Translations under genes and position numbers: made by a program | DNA from: Micromonospora terminaliae | GTDB lineage: Bacteria; Actinomycetota; Actinomycetes; Mycobacteriales; Micromonosporaceae | Assembly (NCBI RefSeq): GCF_009671205.1 | Contig: NZ_CP045309.1 | Coordinates: 2,294,001 to 2,358,000, forward strand | Length of the DNA stretch: 64,000 bases | Direction of reading: 5' to 3' | Shown: one piece after another, positions 1 through 9,173 of the stretch | Layout: each line of letters starts with the position of its first letter | Numbering within the stretch: the first letter of the stretch is position 1 | Notes under the pieces: model-generated | Databases searched by the model: none | What the model saw: the letters and a program-made list of their open reading frames with translations, nothing else | What the model was told of the DNA's origin: nothing

Positions 1-1575
1 CCTGCCGGCATCGAGGTCACCGGGCCCATGCACCCCCGGTACGACGAGATTCTCACCCCCGAGGCCTTGAGTTTCCTCGCCGACCTGCACCGCGCCTTCG
101 ACGCCCGCCGCCGCGAGCTGCTCGACCGGCGCAAGCGGCGCGAGGCCGAGCTCGCCTCGGGCGCGCTGTTCGACTTCCTCCCCGAGACCCGGGAGATCCG
201 CGAGTCCGACTGGCGGGTCGCCGACCCCGCGCCGGGCCTGGTCGACCGCCGGGTGGAGATCACCGGCCCGACGGACGCCAAGATGACCATCAACGCGCTC
301 AACTCCGGTGCGAAGGTGTGGCTGGCCGACCACGAGGACGCCAACACCCCGCTCTGGGAGAACGTCATCGCCGGCCAGCTCAACCTGCGCGACGCGATCG
401 ACCGCAAGCTCGACTTCACCTCACCGGACGGCAAGCAGTACGCCCTGCACGACGGTGAGCTGGCCACCATCGTGGTCCGGCCGCGCGGCTGGCACCTCAC
501 CGAGAAGCACATCCTGGTCGACGGCGAGCGCACCTCCGGCAGCCTGGTCGACTTCGGCCTCTACTTCTTCCACTGCGCCCGCCGGCAGCTCGACCGCGGC
601 GCCGGGCCCTACTTCTACCTGCCCAAGATGGAGAGCCACCTCGAGGCGCGCCTGTGGAACGACGTCTTCCTGCTCGCCCAGGAGCGCCTCGGCATCCCGC
701 GCGGCACCATCCGGGCCACCGTGCTGATCGAGACGTTCCCGGCCGCGTTCGAGATGGACGAGATCCTCTACGAACTGCGCGAGCACTCCGCCGGGCTGAA
801 CGCCGGCCGGTGGGACTACATGTTCAGCGTGATCAAGAAGTTCCGCACCCGGGGCGCCGACTTCCTGCTGCCCGACCGGAACTCGGTGACCTTGACGGTG
901 CCGTTCATGCGCGCGTACACCGAACTGCTGGTGCGGACCTGCCACCGGCGCGGGGCCCACGCCATCGGCGGGATGGCCGCGTTCATCCCCAGCCGCCGTG
1001 ACCCCCAGGTCAACGAGACGGCGCTGGCGAAGGTCCGCGACGACAAGACGCGGGAGGCGGGCGACGGGTTCGACGGCTCCTGGGTCGCCCACCCCGACCT
1101 GGTGCCGATCTGCCGGGAGGTCTTCGACCGGGTCCTCGGTGACCGGCCCAACCAGCTCGACCGCACCCGCGACGAGGTCCGGGTGACCGCCGCCGAGCTG
1201 CTCGACGTCCGGTCCACCCCGGGGCAGCACACCGAGGCCGGGCTGCGTAACGCGGTCAGCGTCGGCGTGCAGTACCTGGCCACCTGGCTGCGCGGCTCCG
1301 GCGCGGTGGCCATCTACAACCTCATGGAGGACGCGGCCACCGCGGAGATCTCCCGCAGCCAGGTGTGGCAGTGGCTGCACAACGACGTCAGCCTCGACGA
1401 CACCGGCGAGCGCGTCACCCGGGAACTGGTCGAACGGATCGCCGACGAGGAGATCGGGAAACTGCCCGGCGCACCCGGCGACTACGCCGAAGCCCGCGCG
1501 CTGTTCATGGAGGTCGCCGTCGCCGATGACTTCGCCGACTTCCTGACCGTGCCCGCGTACGAACGGATGCCCTGA
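1..1575 (+). CDS. aceB: Malate synthase A (5' end outside window)
   Basis: Condenses glyoxylate with acetyl-CoA to make malate, the second step of the glyoxylate bypass; cytoplasmic. Family signatures are [13 protein letters not shown] (substrate-binding Arg), [20 protein letters not shown] (acidic metal ligands), [13 protein letters not shown], and a C-terminal [16 protein letters not shown] segment with [15 protein letters not shown]. The first ATG at 28 is unlikely to be the true start: the same frame is open from base 1 and reads PAGIEVTGP before it, as in longer family N-termini, so the gene is treated as 5'-truncated by the window edge. It lies 30 nt before glcD, so glyoxylate made by GlcDEF would be consumed by its neighbour. 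This is the A isoform, not the larger malate synthase G of the E. coli glc operon. Confidence 0.95.
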   Translation, partial: PAGIEVTGPMHPRYDEILTPEALSFLADLHRAFDARRRELLDRRKRREAELASGALFDFLPETREIRESDWRVADPAPGLVDRRVEITGPTDAKMTINALNSGAKVWLADHEDANTPLWENVIAGQLNLRDAIDRKLDFTSPDGKQYALHDGELATIVVRPRGWHLTEKHILVDGERTSGSLVDFGLYFFHCARRQLDRGAGPYFYLPKMESHLEARLWNDVFLLAQERLGIPRGTIRATVLIETFPAAFEMDEILYELREHSAGLNAGRWDYMFSVIKKFRTRGADFLLPDRNSVTLTVPFMRAYTELLVRTCHRRGAHAIGGMAAFIPSRRDPQVNETALAKVRDDKTREAGDGFDGSWVAHPDLVPICREVFDRVLGDRPNQLDRTRDEVRVTAAELLDVRSTPGQHTEAGLRNAVSVGVQYLATWLRGSGAVAIYNLMEDAATAEISRSQVWQWLHNDVSLDDTGERVTRELVERIADEEIGKLPGAPGDYAEARALFMEVAVADDFADFLTVPAYERMP

Positions 1576-1605
1576 CCGACGACCGACGCGACGGTGGAGG
1601 TGGCG

Positions 1606-3078
1606 ATGAGCACGACCACGACGGACCTCGACGCTCTCGCCGCCGCCCTGCGGGCCGCCATCGGCGCCGACCGGGTGATCACCGATCGGCAGGAGCTGCG
1701 CACCTACGAGTGCGACGGGCTGGCCCAGTACAAGGTGATCCCCGCGCTGGTCGCGCTCCCCGCCGACGCGGAACAGTGCGCCGCCGTCGTGCGGGCCTGC
1801 GTCGCCGCGGGTACGCCGTTCGTGGCCCGCGGCTCCGGCACCGGGCTCTCCGGCGGCGCCCTGCCCCGCGCCGACGGCGTCCTCGTGGTCACCTCGCAGA
1901 TGCGCGACATCCTGGAGATCGCGCCGGACGACGAGCGGGCGGTGGTGCAGCCCGGCGTCATCAACCTGGCGGTCACCCGCGCGGCCACCCCACACGGCTA
2001 CTACTACGCGCCGGACCCGTCCAGCCAGCAGATCTGCTCCATCGGAGGCAACGTCGCCGAGAACTCGGGCGGCGCGCACTGCCTGAAGTACGGCTTCACC
2101 ACCAACCACGTCCTCGGCGTCGAGCTGGTCACCCCGGACGGCGACCGGGTACGCCTCGGCGGCCGCGCCCCCGACGCCCCCGGCTACGACCTGCTCGGCG
2201 CGTTCGTCGGCTCCGAGGGCACCCTCGGCATCGCCACCGAGGTGACCGTCCGCCTGACCCGGCTGCCCGAGTCGGTGCGTACCCTGCTCGCCGCCTTCTC
2301 CACGACCGACCAGGCCGGCGCGGCGACCTCGGCGATCATCGCGGCCGGAGTGGTGCCCGCGGCCGTGGAGATGATGGACGCCCTGGCCATCGAGGCGGCC
2401 GAGGCGGCCGTGCACTGTGGCTACCCGCCCGGCGCCGGGGCGGTGCTGATCGTCGAGCTGGACGGACCGGAACCGGAGGTCGCCGCCCAGTTCGCGCAGG
2501 TGGAGAGCCTGTGCCGGGACAACCGGGCGTTCGAGATCCGGATCGCCGCCGACGACGCCGAACGGGCGCTGTTCTGGAAGGGCCGCAAGTCCGCGTTCGC
2601 CGCCGTCGGACGGATCAGCCCGGACTACATCGTCCAGGACGGGGTGATCCCGCGCACCGCCCTGCCGGAGGTGCTGCGCCGCATCGGCGAGCTCTCCGCC
2701 GAACGCGGCATCCGGGTGGCGAACGTCTTCCACGCCGGCGACGGCAACCTGCACCCGCTGGTCCTCTTCGACGCCGCCGTCGACGGCGAGACCGTCCGCG
2801 CCGAGGAGGTCTCCGGCGCGATCCTCGACCTCTGCATCACCCACGGCGGCTCGATCACCGGGGAGCACGGCGTGGGCATGGACAAGGCGAAGTACATGCC
2901 CCGCATGTTCACCGACGACGACCTGGACACCATGCAGCTGCTGCGCTGCGCGTTCGACCCCGACGGGCTGGCAAACCCCGGCAAGGTCTTCCCGACACCC
3001 CGCCTCTGCGGTGAGGTGCCGGGCCGGCGCAAGGGGGCCCACCCGGCGCAGGAGGCCGGCCTGGCGGAGGTGTTCTGA
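1606..3078 (+). CDS. glcD: Glycolate oxidase FAD subunit GlcD
   Basis: FAD-linked oxidase subunit (about 490 aa) of the GlcDEF complex that oxidises glycolate (or D-lactate) to glyoxylate (pyruvate) at the membrane. The FAD_binding_4 fold shows GSGTGLSGGA and EGTLGIATEVTVRL; the C-terminal FAD-oxidase domain shows FHAGDGNLHPLVLFD and GSITGEHGVGMDKAKYM. An in-frame GTG exists at 1594, but the ATG at 1606 is chosen because GGAGG (1596-1600) lies five bases before it. The stop overlaps the glcE start (TGATG), indicating translational coupling. A D-lactate dehydrogenase role is possible, but three adjacent glc genes and malate synthase favour glycolate. Confidence 0.93.
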   Translation: MSTTTTDLDALAAALRAAIGADRVITDRQELRTYECDGLAQYKVIPALVALPADAEQCAAVVRACVAAGTPFVARGSGTGLSGGALPRADGVLVVTSQMRDILEIAPDDERAVVQPGVINLAVTRAATPHGYYYAPDPSSQQICSIGGNVAENSGGAHCLKYGFTTNHVLGVELVTPDGDRVRLGGRAPDAPGYDLLGAFVGSEGTLGIATEVTVRLTRLPESVRTLLAAFSTTDQAGAATSAIIAAGVVPAAVEMMDALAIEAAEAAVHCGYPPGAGAVLIVELDGPEPEVAAQFAQVESLCRDNRAFEIRIAADDAERALFWKGRKSAFAAVGRISPDYIVQDGVIPRTALPEVLRRIGELSAERGIRVANVFHAGDGNLHPLVLFDAAVDGETVRAEEVSGAILDLCITHGGSITGEHGVGMDKAKYMPRMFTDDDLDTMQLLRCAFDPDGLANPGKVFPTPRLCGEVPGRRKGAHPAQEAGLAEVF

Positions 3079-4325
3079 TGCCCGCCGACCGCACCCTCGA
3101 CCAGCTCCGCGCCGCCGCCGAGGTCGTCCGTACCGCCGGCGAGCACGACACCATCGACGGGGTGCCGGCCCGCTACGTCGCCGCGCCCCGCGACACCGGC
3201 CAGGCCGCCGCCCTGCTGCGGGCGGCAGCCGCCCTCGACCTGGCCGTCACGTTCCGCGGCGGCGGCACCAAGCAGGACTGGGGGAGCCCACCCCGTCGGC
3301 TCGACCTGATCCTCGACACCACCGCCCTGACCGGGCTGGTCGAGCACGCCGCCGGCGACCTCATCACCGTGGTCCGGGCCGGCACGCGCCTCGACGAGCT
3401 GCCGGCCACCCTGGCCGGCGCCGGGCAGCAGCTCGCCCTCGACGCACCGCTGCCCGGCGGCACCGTCGGCGGCGCCGTCGCCACCAACACCAGCGGTCCC
3501 CGCCGGATGCTCTACGGCACGGTCCGCGACCTGCTCATCGGGGTCACCCTGGTCCGCGCCGACGGGGTGGTGGCCCACGCCGGCGGCAAGGTGGTCAAGA
3601 ACGTCGCCGGCTACGACCTCGGCAAGCTGGTCACCGGCGCGTACGGCACGCTGGGGCTGATCACCGAGTGCGCGTTCCGGCTGCACCCGCTGCCCGCAGC
3701 CGCCGCATACGTCTCCCGCGCCGTCGACGACCCGGCCGAGGCCGGCCGCCTGGCCGCAGCGGTACGGGCGGCCCAGCTCGTACCCACCGCGCTGGAGGTG
3801 GACGCCCCGGCCGGCGGGCCGGCGACCGTCACCGTGCTGCTGGAGGGCACCCCGGCCGGGGTGACCGCCCGGGCCGCCGCGGCCCGCCGGCTGCTCGGCG
3901 CCGACGCCACCGCCGCCGACCAGCCACCCGACGGCTGGGCACGCTACCCGTGGCGGGACGGGGACGTCGGCCTCAAGCTGACCGCCGCGCTGTCCGGCGT
4001 ACCCCGGCTGCTGAGCGACGCCCGCGCGGCGGCCGACCGGCACGACCTGCCCCTGGCGCTGCGCGGCTCGGCCGGCGTCGGTGTCCTTTACGCCGGCCTG
4101 CCCGGCGCATCCGACCCGGAGCGGGTCGCCGCCCTGGTGGACGCGCTCCGCGCGGCGACCGCCGCCCTCGGCGGGCACACGGTGGTGCTCACCGCGCCCG
4201 CGCCCGTGCGGGACCGGGTCGAGCTGTGGGGACCGGTCCACGGCCTGGAGCTGATGCGCCGGGTCAAGCAGCGCTTCGATCCGGACGCCCGGCTGGCGCC
4301 CGGCCGATTCGTGGGAGGGATCTGA
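3078..4325 (+). CDS. glcE: Glycolate oxidase subunit GlcE
   Basis: Second FAD-binding subunit of glycolate oxidase, 415 aa, a degenerate and shorter relative of GlcD. The conserved core is FRGGGTKQDWG near the N-terminus, the PRRMLYGTVRDLLIGV segment, GGKVVKNVAGYDLGKL and GAYGTLGLITECAFRLHPLP. The C-terminus ends with the usual RRVKQRFDPDARLAPGRF motif. The ATG shares its A with the glcD stop, and its own stop overlaps the glcF start in the same TGATG way, so the three subunits are made in a coupled, stoichiometric manner. Confidence 0.92.
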   Translation: MPADRTLDQLRAAAEVVRTAGEHDTIDGVPARYVAAPRDTGQAAALLRAAAALDLAVTFRGGGTKQDWGSPPRRLDLILDTTALTGLVEHAAGDLITVVRAGTRLDELPATLAGAGQQLALDAPLPGGTVGGAVATNTSGPRRMLYGTVRDLLIGVTLVRADGVVAHAGGKVVKNVAGYDLGKLVTGAYGTLGLITECAFRLHPLPAAAAYVSRAVDDPAEAGRLAAAVRAAQLVPTALEVDAPAGGPATVTVLLEGTPAGVTARAAAARRLLGADATAADQPPDGWARYPWRDGDVGLKLTAALSGVPRLLSDARAAADRHDLPLALRGSAGVGVLYAGLPGASDPERVAALVDALRAATAALGGHTVVLTAPAPVRDRVELWGPVHGLELMRRVKQRFDPDARLAPGRFVGGI

Positions 4326-5746
4326 TGAGCATCCCCCAGCAGCCCGGCCCGACCCCGGTCACCTCACCCGGCGGCAGCCGGCCGGCCAGCGGCCCCCGCG
4401 ACGTGCTCGGCGCGGCCGCCCAGCCGCCCGGCGCCGGCGCCTTCGACGAGCACCACCCGCCGCCCGCCGAGCTGGTCGGCGACTGCGTGCACTGCGGCTT
4501 CTGCCTGCCCACCTGCCCGACCTACGTGCTCTGGGGCGAGGAGATGGACTCGCCGCGCGGGCGGATCTACCTCATGAAGCAGGGCCTCGAGGGCGAGCCG
4601 CTCACCGACTCCATGGTCACCCACTACGACCGCTGTCTCGGCTGCATGTCCTGCGTGACCGCCTGCCCCTCCGGCGTCCAGTACGACCGCCTCATCGAGG
4701 CCACCCGCCAGCAGGTCGAACGCCGGCACCGCCGCAATCCCCGGGAACGGGCGCTGCGGGCGGCGATCTTCGCGCTCTTCCCGTACCGGAGGCGGCTGCG
4801 GCTGCTGCGCGGGCCGCTGCGGGCGTACCAGGCCACCGGCCTGCCCCGGCTGGTCCGCCGCAGCGGCCTGCTGCGCCGGCTGGCACCCACCCTGGCGACG
4901 GTGGAGTCCCTCGCACCCCGGCTCGGCCGGGCCGCCCGCCCGCCCCAGCGGGTGCCCGCCGCCGGCGCCCGGCGGGCCGTGGTCGGCATGCTCACCGGCT
5001 GCGTGCAGGGCGCCTTCTTCCCCGAGGTCAACGCCGCCACCGCCCGGGTGCTCGCCGCCGAGGGCTGCGAGGTGGTGATCCTGCCCGACCGGCAGGGCTG
5101 CTGCGGAGCGCTGAGCGTGCACAACGGACGGGAGGAGGAGGCACGCCGCTTCGCCCGCCGGATCCTGGACACCTTCGCCGCCGCCGGCATCGACTACTTC
5201 GTGGTCAACGCGGCCGGCTGCGGCTCCACCCTCAAGGAGTACGGCGACCTGCTGCGCGACGACCCCCGGTACGCGGCGCTCGCCGCCGACTTCGCCGGCC
5301 GGGTCCGCGACCTCTCCGAGGTCCTGGTCGAGCTCGGCCCGGTCGCCACCCGCCACCCGCTACCGGTGACGGTCGCCTACCACGACGCCTGCCACCTGGC
5401 CCACGCCCAGGGCGTCCGCGCGCAGCCCCGCCGGCTGCTGCACGACATCCCCGGGCTGCAGCTGCGGGAGATCGCCGACCCGGAGATCTGCTGCGGCTCG
5501 GCGGGCATCTGGAACATCCTGCACCCCGGGCCGGCCGCCGAACTCGGCGACCGCAAGGCCCGCACCGTACTGGCCACCGGGGCGGCGCTGCTCGTCACCG
5601 CCAACCCCGGCTGCCTCATGCAGGTCGCCGCCTCGGTGACCCGCGCCGGCGGCGACATCGCGCTGGCACACACCGCCCAGGTCCTCGACGCCTCGATCCG
5701 CGGACGAGGTGCCGAGGAGTTGCTGCACCAGCGAGCCCCGTCCTGA
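4325..5746 (+). CDS. glcF: Glycolate oxidase iron-sulfur subunit GlcF
   Basis: Iron-sulfur subunit (473 aa) that passes electrons from GlcDE to the quinone pool. Two 4Fe-4S ferredoxin motifs are visible, C54-x2-C57-x2-C60-x3-C64 and C104-x2-C107-x2-C110-x3-C114, each with the trailing Pro. Two CCG domains follow (GCCGALSVHNG, and CCGSAGIWNILHPG near the C-terminus). The frame is open far upstream, but the ATG at 4325 overlaps the glcE stop and gives the normal family length. The first 45 residues are Pro/Gly/Ala-rich and unusual for GlcF, so the biological start could be slightly later. Confidence 0.93.
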   Translation: MSIPQQPGPTPVTSPGGSRPASGPRDVLGAAAQPPGAGAFDEHHPPPAELVGDCVHCGFCLPTCPTYVLWGEEMDSPRGRIYLMKQGLEGEPLTDSMVTHYDRCLGCMSCVTACPSGVQYDRLIEATRQQVERRHRRNPRERALRAAIFALFPYRRRLRLLRGPLRAYQATGLPRLVRRSGLLRRLAPTLATVESLAPRLGRAARPPQRVPAAGARRAVVGMLTGCVQGAFFPEVNAATARVLAAEGCEVVILPDRQGCCGALSVHNGREEEARRFARRILDTFAAAGIDYFVVNAAGCGSTLKEYGDLLRDDPRYAALAADFAGRVRDLSEVLVELGPVATRHPLPVTVAYHDACHLAHAQGVRAQPRRLLHDIPGLQLREIADPEICCGSAGIWNILHPGPAAELGDRKARTVLATGAALLVTANPGCLMQVAASVTRAGGDIALAHTAQVLDASIRGRGAEELLHQRAPS

Positions 5747-5804
5747 CGGCGGGATCCACCGTCACCGCTGACCCCCGTCCCCCCACACAGCGTCGAGGTG
5801 ACCC

Positions 5805-7688
5805 ATGTTCGACCAGTTCACCGTCGTCACCGAACCCGTCGGTGACTCCGTCGCGCTCTCGGCCATCTTCGCGGTCCTGCCCCTGCTCACCCTCTTCGTC
5901 CTGCTCGGCGTCCTGAAGGTCAAGGCCTGGCTGGCCGGCGTGATCTCCCTCGCGGTCGCCCTGATCGTGGCCGTCGCCGTCTATGCCATGCCGATCGGGC
6001 AGGCCGTGCTCTCCGCCACCGAGGGCGCCGCCTTCGGCTTCTTCCCCATCCTCTGGATCGTCATCAACGCGATCTGGGTCTACAACCTCACCGTCGAGAG
6101 CGGACACTTCGACGTGCTGCGCCGCTCCTTCGAACGGGTCAGCCCGGACATGCGCATCCAGGCGATCATCATCGCGTTCTGCTTCGGTGCGCTGCTGGAG
6201 GCCCTCGCGGGCTTCGGCACGCCGGTGGCGATCACCGTGGTGATGCTGATGGCGCTCGGGTTCCGCCCCATCCACGCCGCCTCGGTGTCGCTGCTGGCCA
6301 ACACCGCCCCGGTGGCCTTCGGCGCGCTCGCCACCCCCATCGTCACGCTGGCCAGCGTCAGCAGCGGCGCAAACCCCGACCCCCGGCTCACCGTCGACAC
6401 CCTCGGCGCGATGGTCGGCCGGCAGACCCCGATCCTCGCCGTGGTCGTACCGCTGATGCTGGTGGCCCTGGTCGACGGGCGGCGCGGCATCCGCCAGACC
6501 TGGCCGGCCGCGCTGGTCGCCGGGGTGAGCTTCGGCCTGGCGCAGTTCGTCGCGGCGAACTACATCTCCGTGCCGCTGACCGACATCGTCGCCGCGCTGG
6601 TCTCGGCCGCCGCCGTGGTGCTGCTGGTCCGCGTCTGGCACCCGGTCACCCCCGCCGACCTCGGCCGCGAGCCGGAGGCCGCCGCCGTGCCGGCCGCCCG
6701 CGGGGCAGCCGACGCCGAGCTGGCCGGCCCCGGCACGGTCCGCGCCGCCGCGGGCGCCCGCGCCGACACGACCAGCACCGCCGCGCCCGGACTGGGCGGT
6801 TCCGGTGGGCAGACCCCGCCGGGTGATCCGCGCATCGACGAGACCGCTCCCGTCGGCCGGCACCGCGGCGACGACGACCCGGAGCCGCGGCCCACCGATC
6901 AGGTACGCGCCGCCACGGCGGGCGGCCGGCGGATCGCGGACACCCCGGCCGAGGTCGCCCGGGCGTACGCGCCCTACCTGATCATCATCGCGATCTTCTC
7001 CATCGCCAACCTCGGCCCCGTGAAGACAGCCCTGGCGAAGGAACCCTGGACGGTGAAGTTCGCCTGGCCGGGGCTGGACATCCTGGGCGGCAACGGCAAG
7101 CCCCTGTCCTCGGTGACGTTCACCCTCAACTGGCTGCCCGCGGCGGGCACCCTGATGATCCTCGCCGGCATCCTGACCGCGCTCGTGCTGCGGGTCTCGG
7201 CGGGCCGGGCGCTGCGCGCGTACGGCCGCACGTACGCCGAGCTGCGCTACGCGATCGTTACGGTGATGGCGGTGCTCGCCCTGGCGTACGTGATGAACCA
7301 GTCCGGCCAGACCAACACCCTCGGCGCGTTCCTCGCCGCGGCCGGCGGGGCGTTCGTCTTCCTGTCGGCGATCCTCGGCTGGATCGGCGTCGCGGTGACC
7401 GGCTCGGACACCTCCGCCAACGCGCTCTTCGGCGCGTTGCAGGTGCAGACGGCGGCCCGGGCCGGGCTGGACCCGCTGCTGCTGGCCGCGGCCAACTCGT
7501 CCGGGGGAGTGCTCGGCAAGATGATCAGCCCGCAGAACCTGGCGATCGCCGCCGGCGCGGTCGGCATGGCCGGCCGGGAGGGGGAGATCTTCCGGAAGGT
7601 GTTCGGCTGGAGCCTCGTGCTGCTGCTGTTCATGTGCGTGCTGGTCGCGCTCCAGGCCTCCCCGGTCCTGAGCTGGATGGTGCCCTGA
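5805..7688 (+). CDS. LctP-family glycolate/L-lactate permease
   Basis: Polytopic proton symporter of the lactate permease family (LctP/GlcA), 627 aa, probably importing glycolate or lactate for the upstream oxidase. Family hallmarks are GFFPILWIVINAIWVYNLTV, the GALLEALAGFGTPVAIT helix, and near the C-terminus TGSDTSANALFGALQV and ISPQNLAIAAGAVGM. It follows glcF by 58 nt with a GAGGTGA ribosome site and no hairpin between, so it probably belongs to the same operon. It is longer than the usual 530-560 aa because a hydrophilic, Ala/Gly/Pro/Asp-rich loop of about 100 residues (nt 6640-6960) is inserted between central helices. Lactate versus glycolate cannot be separated from sequence; the glc context favours glycolate. 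Confidence 0.9.
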   Translation: MFDQFTVVTEPVGDSVALSAIFAVLPLLTLFVLLGVLKVKAWLAGVISLAVALIVAVAVYAMPIGQAVLSATEGAAFGFFPILWIVINAIWVYNLTVESGHFDVLRRSFERVSPDMRIQAIIIAFCFGALLEALAGFGTPVAITVVMLMALGFRPIHAASVSLLANTAPVAFGALATPIVTLASVSSGANPDPRLTVDTLGAMVGRQTPILAVVVPLMLVALVDGRRGIRQTWPAALVAGVSFGLAQFVAANYISVPLTDIVAALVSAAAVVLLVRVWHPVTPADLGREPEAAAVPAARGAADAELAGPGTVRAAAGARADTTSTAAPGLGGSGGQTPPGDPRIDETAPVGRHRGDDDPEPRPTDQVRAATAGGRRIADTPAEVARAYAPYLIIIAIFSIANLGPVKTALAKEPWTVKFAWPGLDILGGNGKPLSSVTFTLNWLPAAGTLMILAGILTALVLRVSAGRALRAYGRTYAELRYAIVTVMAVLALAYVMNQSGQTNTLGAFLAAAGGAFVFLSAILGWIGVAVTGSDTSANALFGALQVQTAARAGLDPLLLAAANSSGGVLGKMISPQNLAIAAGAVGMAGREGEIFRKVFGWSLVLLLFMCVLVALQASPVLSWMVP

Positions 7689-7702
7689 CCGCAGGTCCGA
7701 CC

Positions 7703-7735
7703 GCCCGGGCGCCACGGATCGCGTGGCGCCCGGGC
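7703..7735 (+). terminator. Hairpin terminator after glycolate operon
   Basis: Perfect 14-bp GC-rich stem (GCCCGGGCGCCACG pairing with CGTGGCGCCCGGGC) with a 5-nt GATCG loop, starting 15 nt after the permease stop. There is no T tract, which is usual for actinobacterial terminators. Confidence 0.75.
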
Positions 7736-7839
7736 TCGTGTCGCCGCGGATTCGCCGGCCCCGGGACCTGCTTCGCCCGCTGGCGGTCGCCCGGTCCTCC
7801 GGCAGGCTCGCGGGGACGACCGTCGCCGCTGGTTAATCG

Positions 7840-9045
7840 ATGTCGCCGGAGACGTCCGACCGCTACGAAGATCCCGTGCCCTTCCTCGCGCTCTTCGCCG
7901 CCATCCTCCTGCTCGGCATCGCGGACTCGATGGTCAATTCCTACATCGTGCTCTTCGGCGCCGAGGTGGCGGGACTGACGCCGCTCCAGATCGGCGTGTG
8001 GGCCTCGGTGTTCGCGGTCGGTGGGATCACGATCAGCTGGTGGCTGGGACGGTTGTTCGACCGCCGGCCCGCGCGAACGTACGTGATCGGCGTGATCCTG
8101 GTGGGCTCGGCGGGTTATCTGCTGCTGCCGCGGGTGTCGAACTTCCCGGTGCTGCTCCTGATGGCGGCAACGGTGCTCGGGGCCCTGGGGGCGGCCTTTC
8201 CGCAGCTGTTCGCCCTGGCCCGCGCCGTGCTGGGCGAGGGTGCCGCCGGGCAGCGTTCCGCGCCGCTGCTGCGCTCGGCCTGGTCCCTGGCGTGGGCCGG
8301 CGGGCCGTTGCTCGGCGCGCTCGTGCTGTCCCGGGGCGGTTATCCATGGCTGATGTGGTCGGCTGCCGGGGTGTTCCTCGCTTCGGCGCTGACCGTCCTC
8401 GTCGTGCCGCGGCCCGGGCCGGTCGTGGCTGCGAGCTCGTCGCCGGGCGGTACCCCGGTCCTGCTCACCGCGAGCGTCACCCTGTTCTTCACCGCGATGT
8501 TCGCGGGCGGTGTGGCGCTGCCGTTGTTCGTCACGCGCGCCCTGCATCAGCAACCTGCGTCGGTCGGCGTGCTCTTCAGCGTGTGCGCCGCGGTCGAGGT
8601 GGTGGCCACGCTGGGGCTGGCCGTCGTCCCCGCCCGGTTCAGCCAGCGGGCGGTGATCCTCGGCGGCTTCGGCTTCCTCGTCTGCTATCACACCCTGACG
8701 GTCGTGTCTTCGGACCTGCTGATGCTCGTGATCAGCCAGGTCTTCCGTGGCGTGGGGATCGCGATCGTCGGGGCGGCCGGCATCCGCTACTTCCAGGACC
8801 TCCTCGCCCCGGCGACCGGTCGCGCCACCACGCTCTTCGCCAACGCGTCCACAGCCGGCCTCCTGGTGTCCGGAATCCTGACCGGCGTGGCAGTCGAGCA
8901 CGTCGGCTACCGGACGACCCTGCTCCTCTGCGGGGTGGCGGCTGCGCTCGGCGGGGCGGCCTTCACCCTCGGTTCCGCCGGGCCGACAGCCGGCACGCGG
9001 GAACGGTGTGCAGCGGCGCCAGATCGCGTCGACCAGGCCCGGTGA
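7840..9045 (+). CDS. MFS transporter, sugar-efflux (SET)-like
   Basis: Major facilitator protein of 401 aa with about twelve hydrophobic segments. The first helix (FLALFAAILLLGIADSMVNS) leads into LTPLQIGVWASVFAVGGI and the cytoplasmic loop-2 motif WWLGRLFDRRPAR, the arrangement seen in SetA-type sugar efflux carriers. Substrate cannot be assigned. It sits alone between the terminator at 7703-7735 and a radical-SAM gene on the same strand. The ATG at 7840 is preceded by no strong ribosome site, so leaderless or short-leader expression is possible. A drug exporter is the main alternative. Confidence 0.75.
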   Translation: MSPETSDRYEDPVPFLALFAAILLLGIADSMVNSYIVLFGAEVAGLTPLQIGVWASVFAVGGITISWWLGRLFDRRPARTYVIGVILVGSAGYLLLPRVSNFPVLLLMAATVLGALGAAFPQLFALARAVLGEGAAGQRSAPLLRSAWSLAWAGGPLLGALVLSRGGYPWLMWSAAGVFLASALTVLVVPRPGPVVAASSSPGGTPVLLTASVTLFFTAMFAGGVALPLFVTRALHQQPASVGVLFSVCAAVEVVATLGLAVVPARFSQRAVILGGFGFLVCYHTLTVVSSDLLMLVISQVFRGVGIAIVGAAGIRYFQDLLAPATGRATTLFANASTAGLLVSGILTGVAVEHVGYRTTLLLCGVAAALGGAAFTLGSAGPTAGTRERCAAAPDRVDQAR

Positions 9046-9173
9046 GCGGCGGAGGTCACCCTCACGCGCGGCGTGGGAGCGGGTAGCGTCGGCGGAGCAC
9101 AACGATGCTCGTGGCCGCCGGCCTGGTTGATGCTGTTTCGCGCCGGCGTGGTCACGACGGACCGGGGGAGCGC

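Noticed and set aside
421..3042. 873-codon open frame on the minus strand opposite aceB/glcD
   Set aside because: Low-complexity His/Gly/Val/Arg composition, no start signal and no family features; it mirrors the codon bias of the real plus-strand genes.
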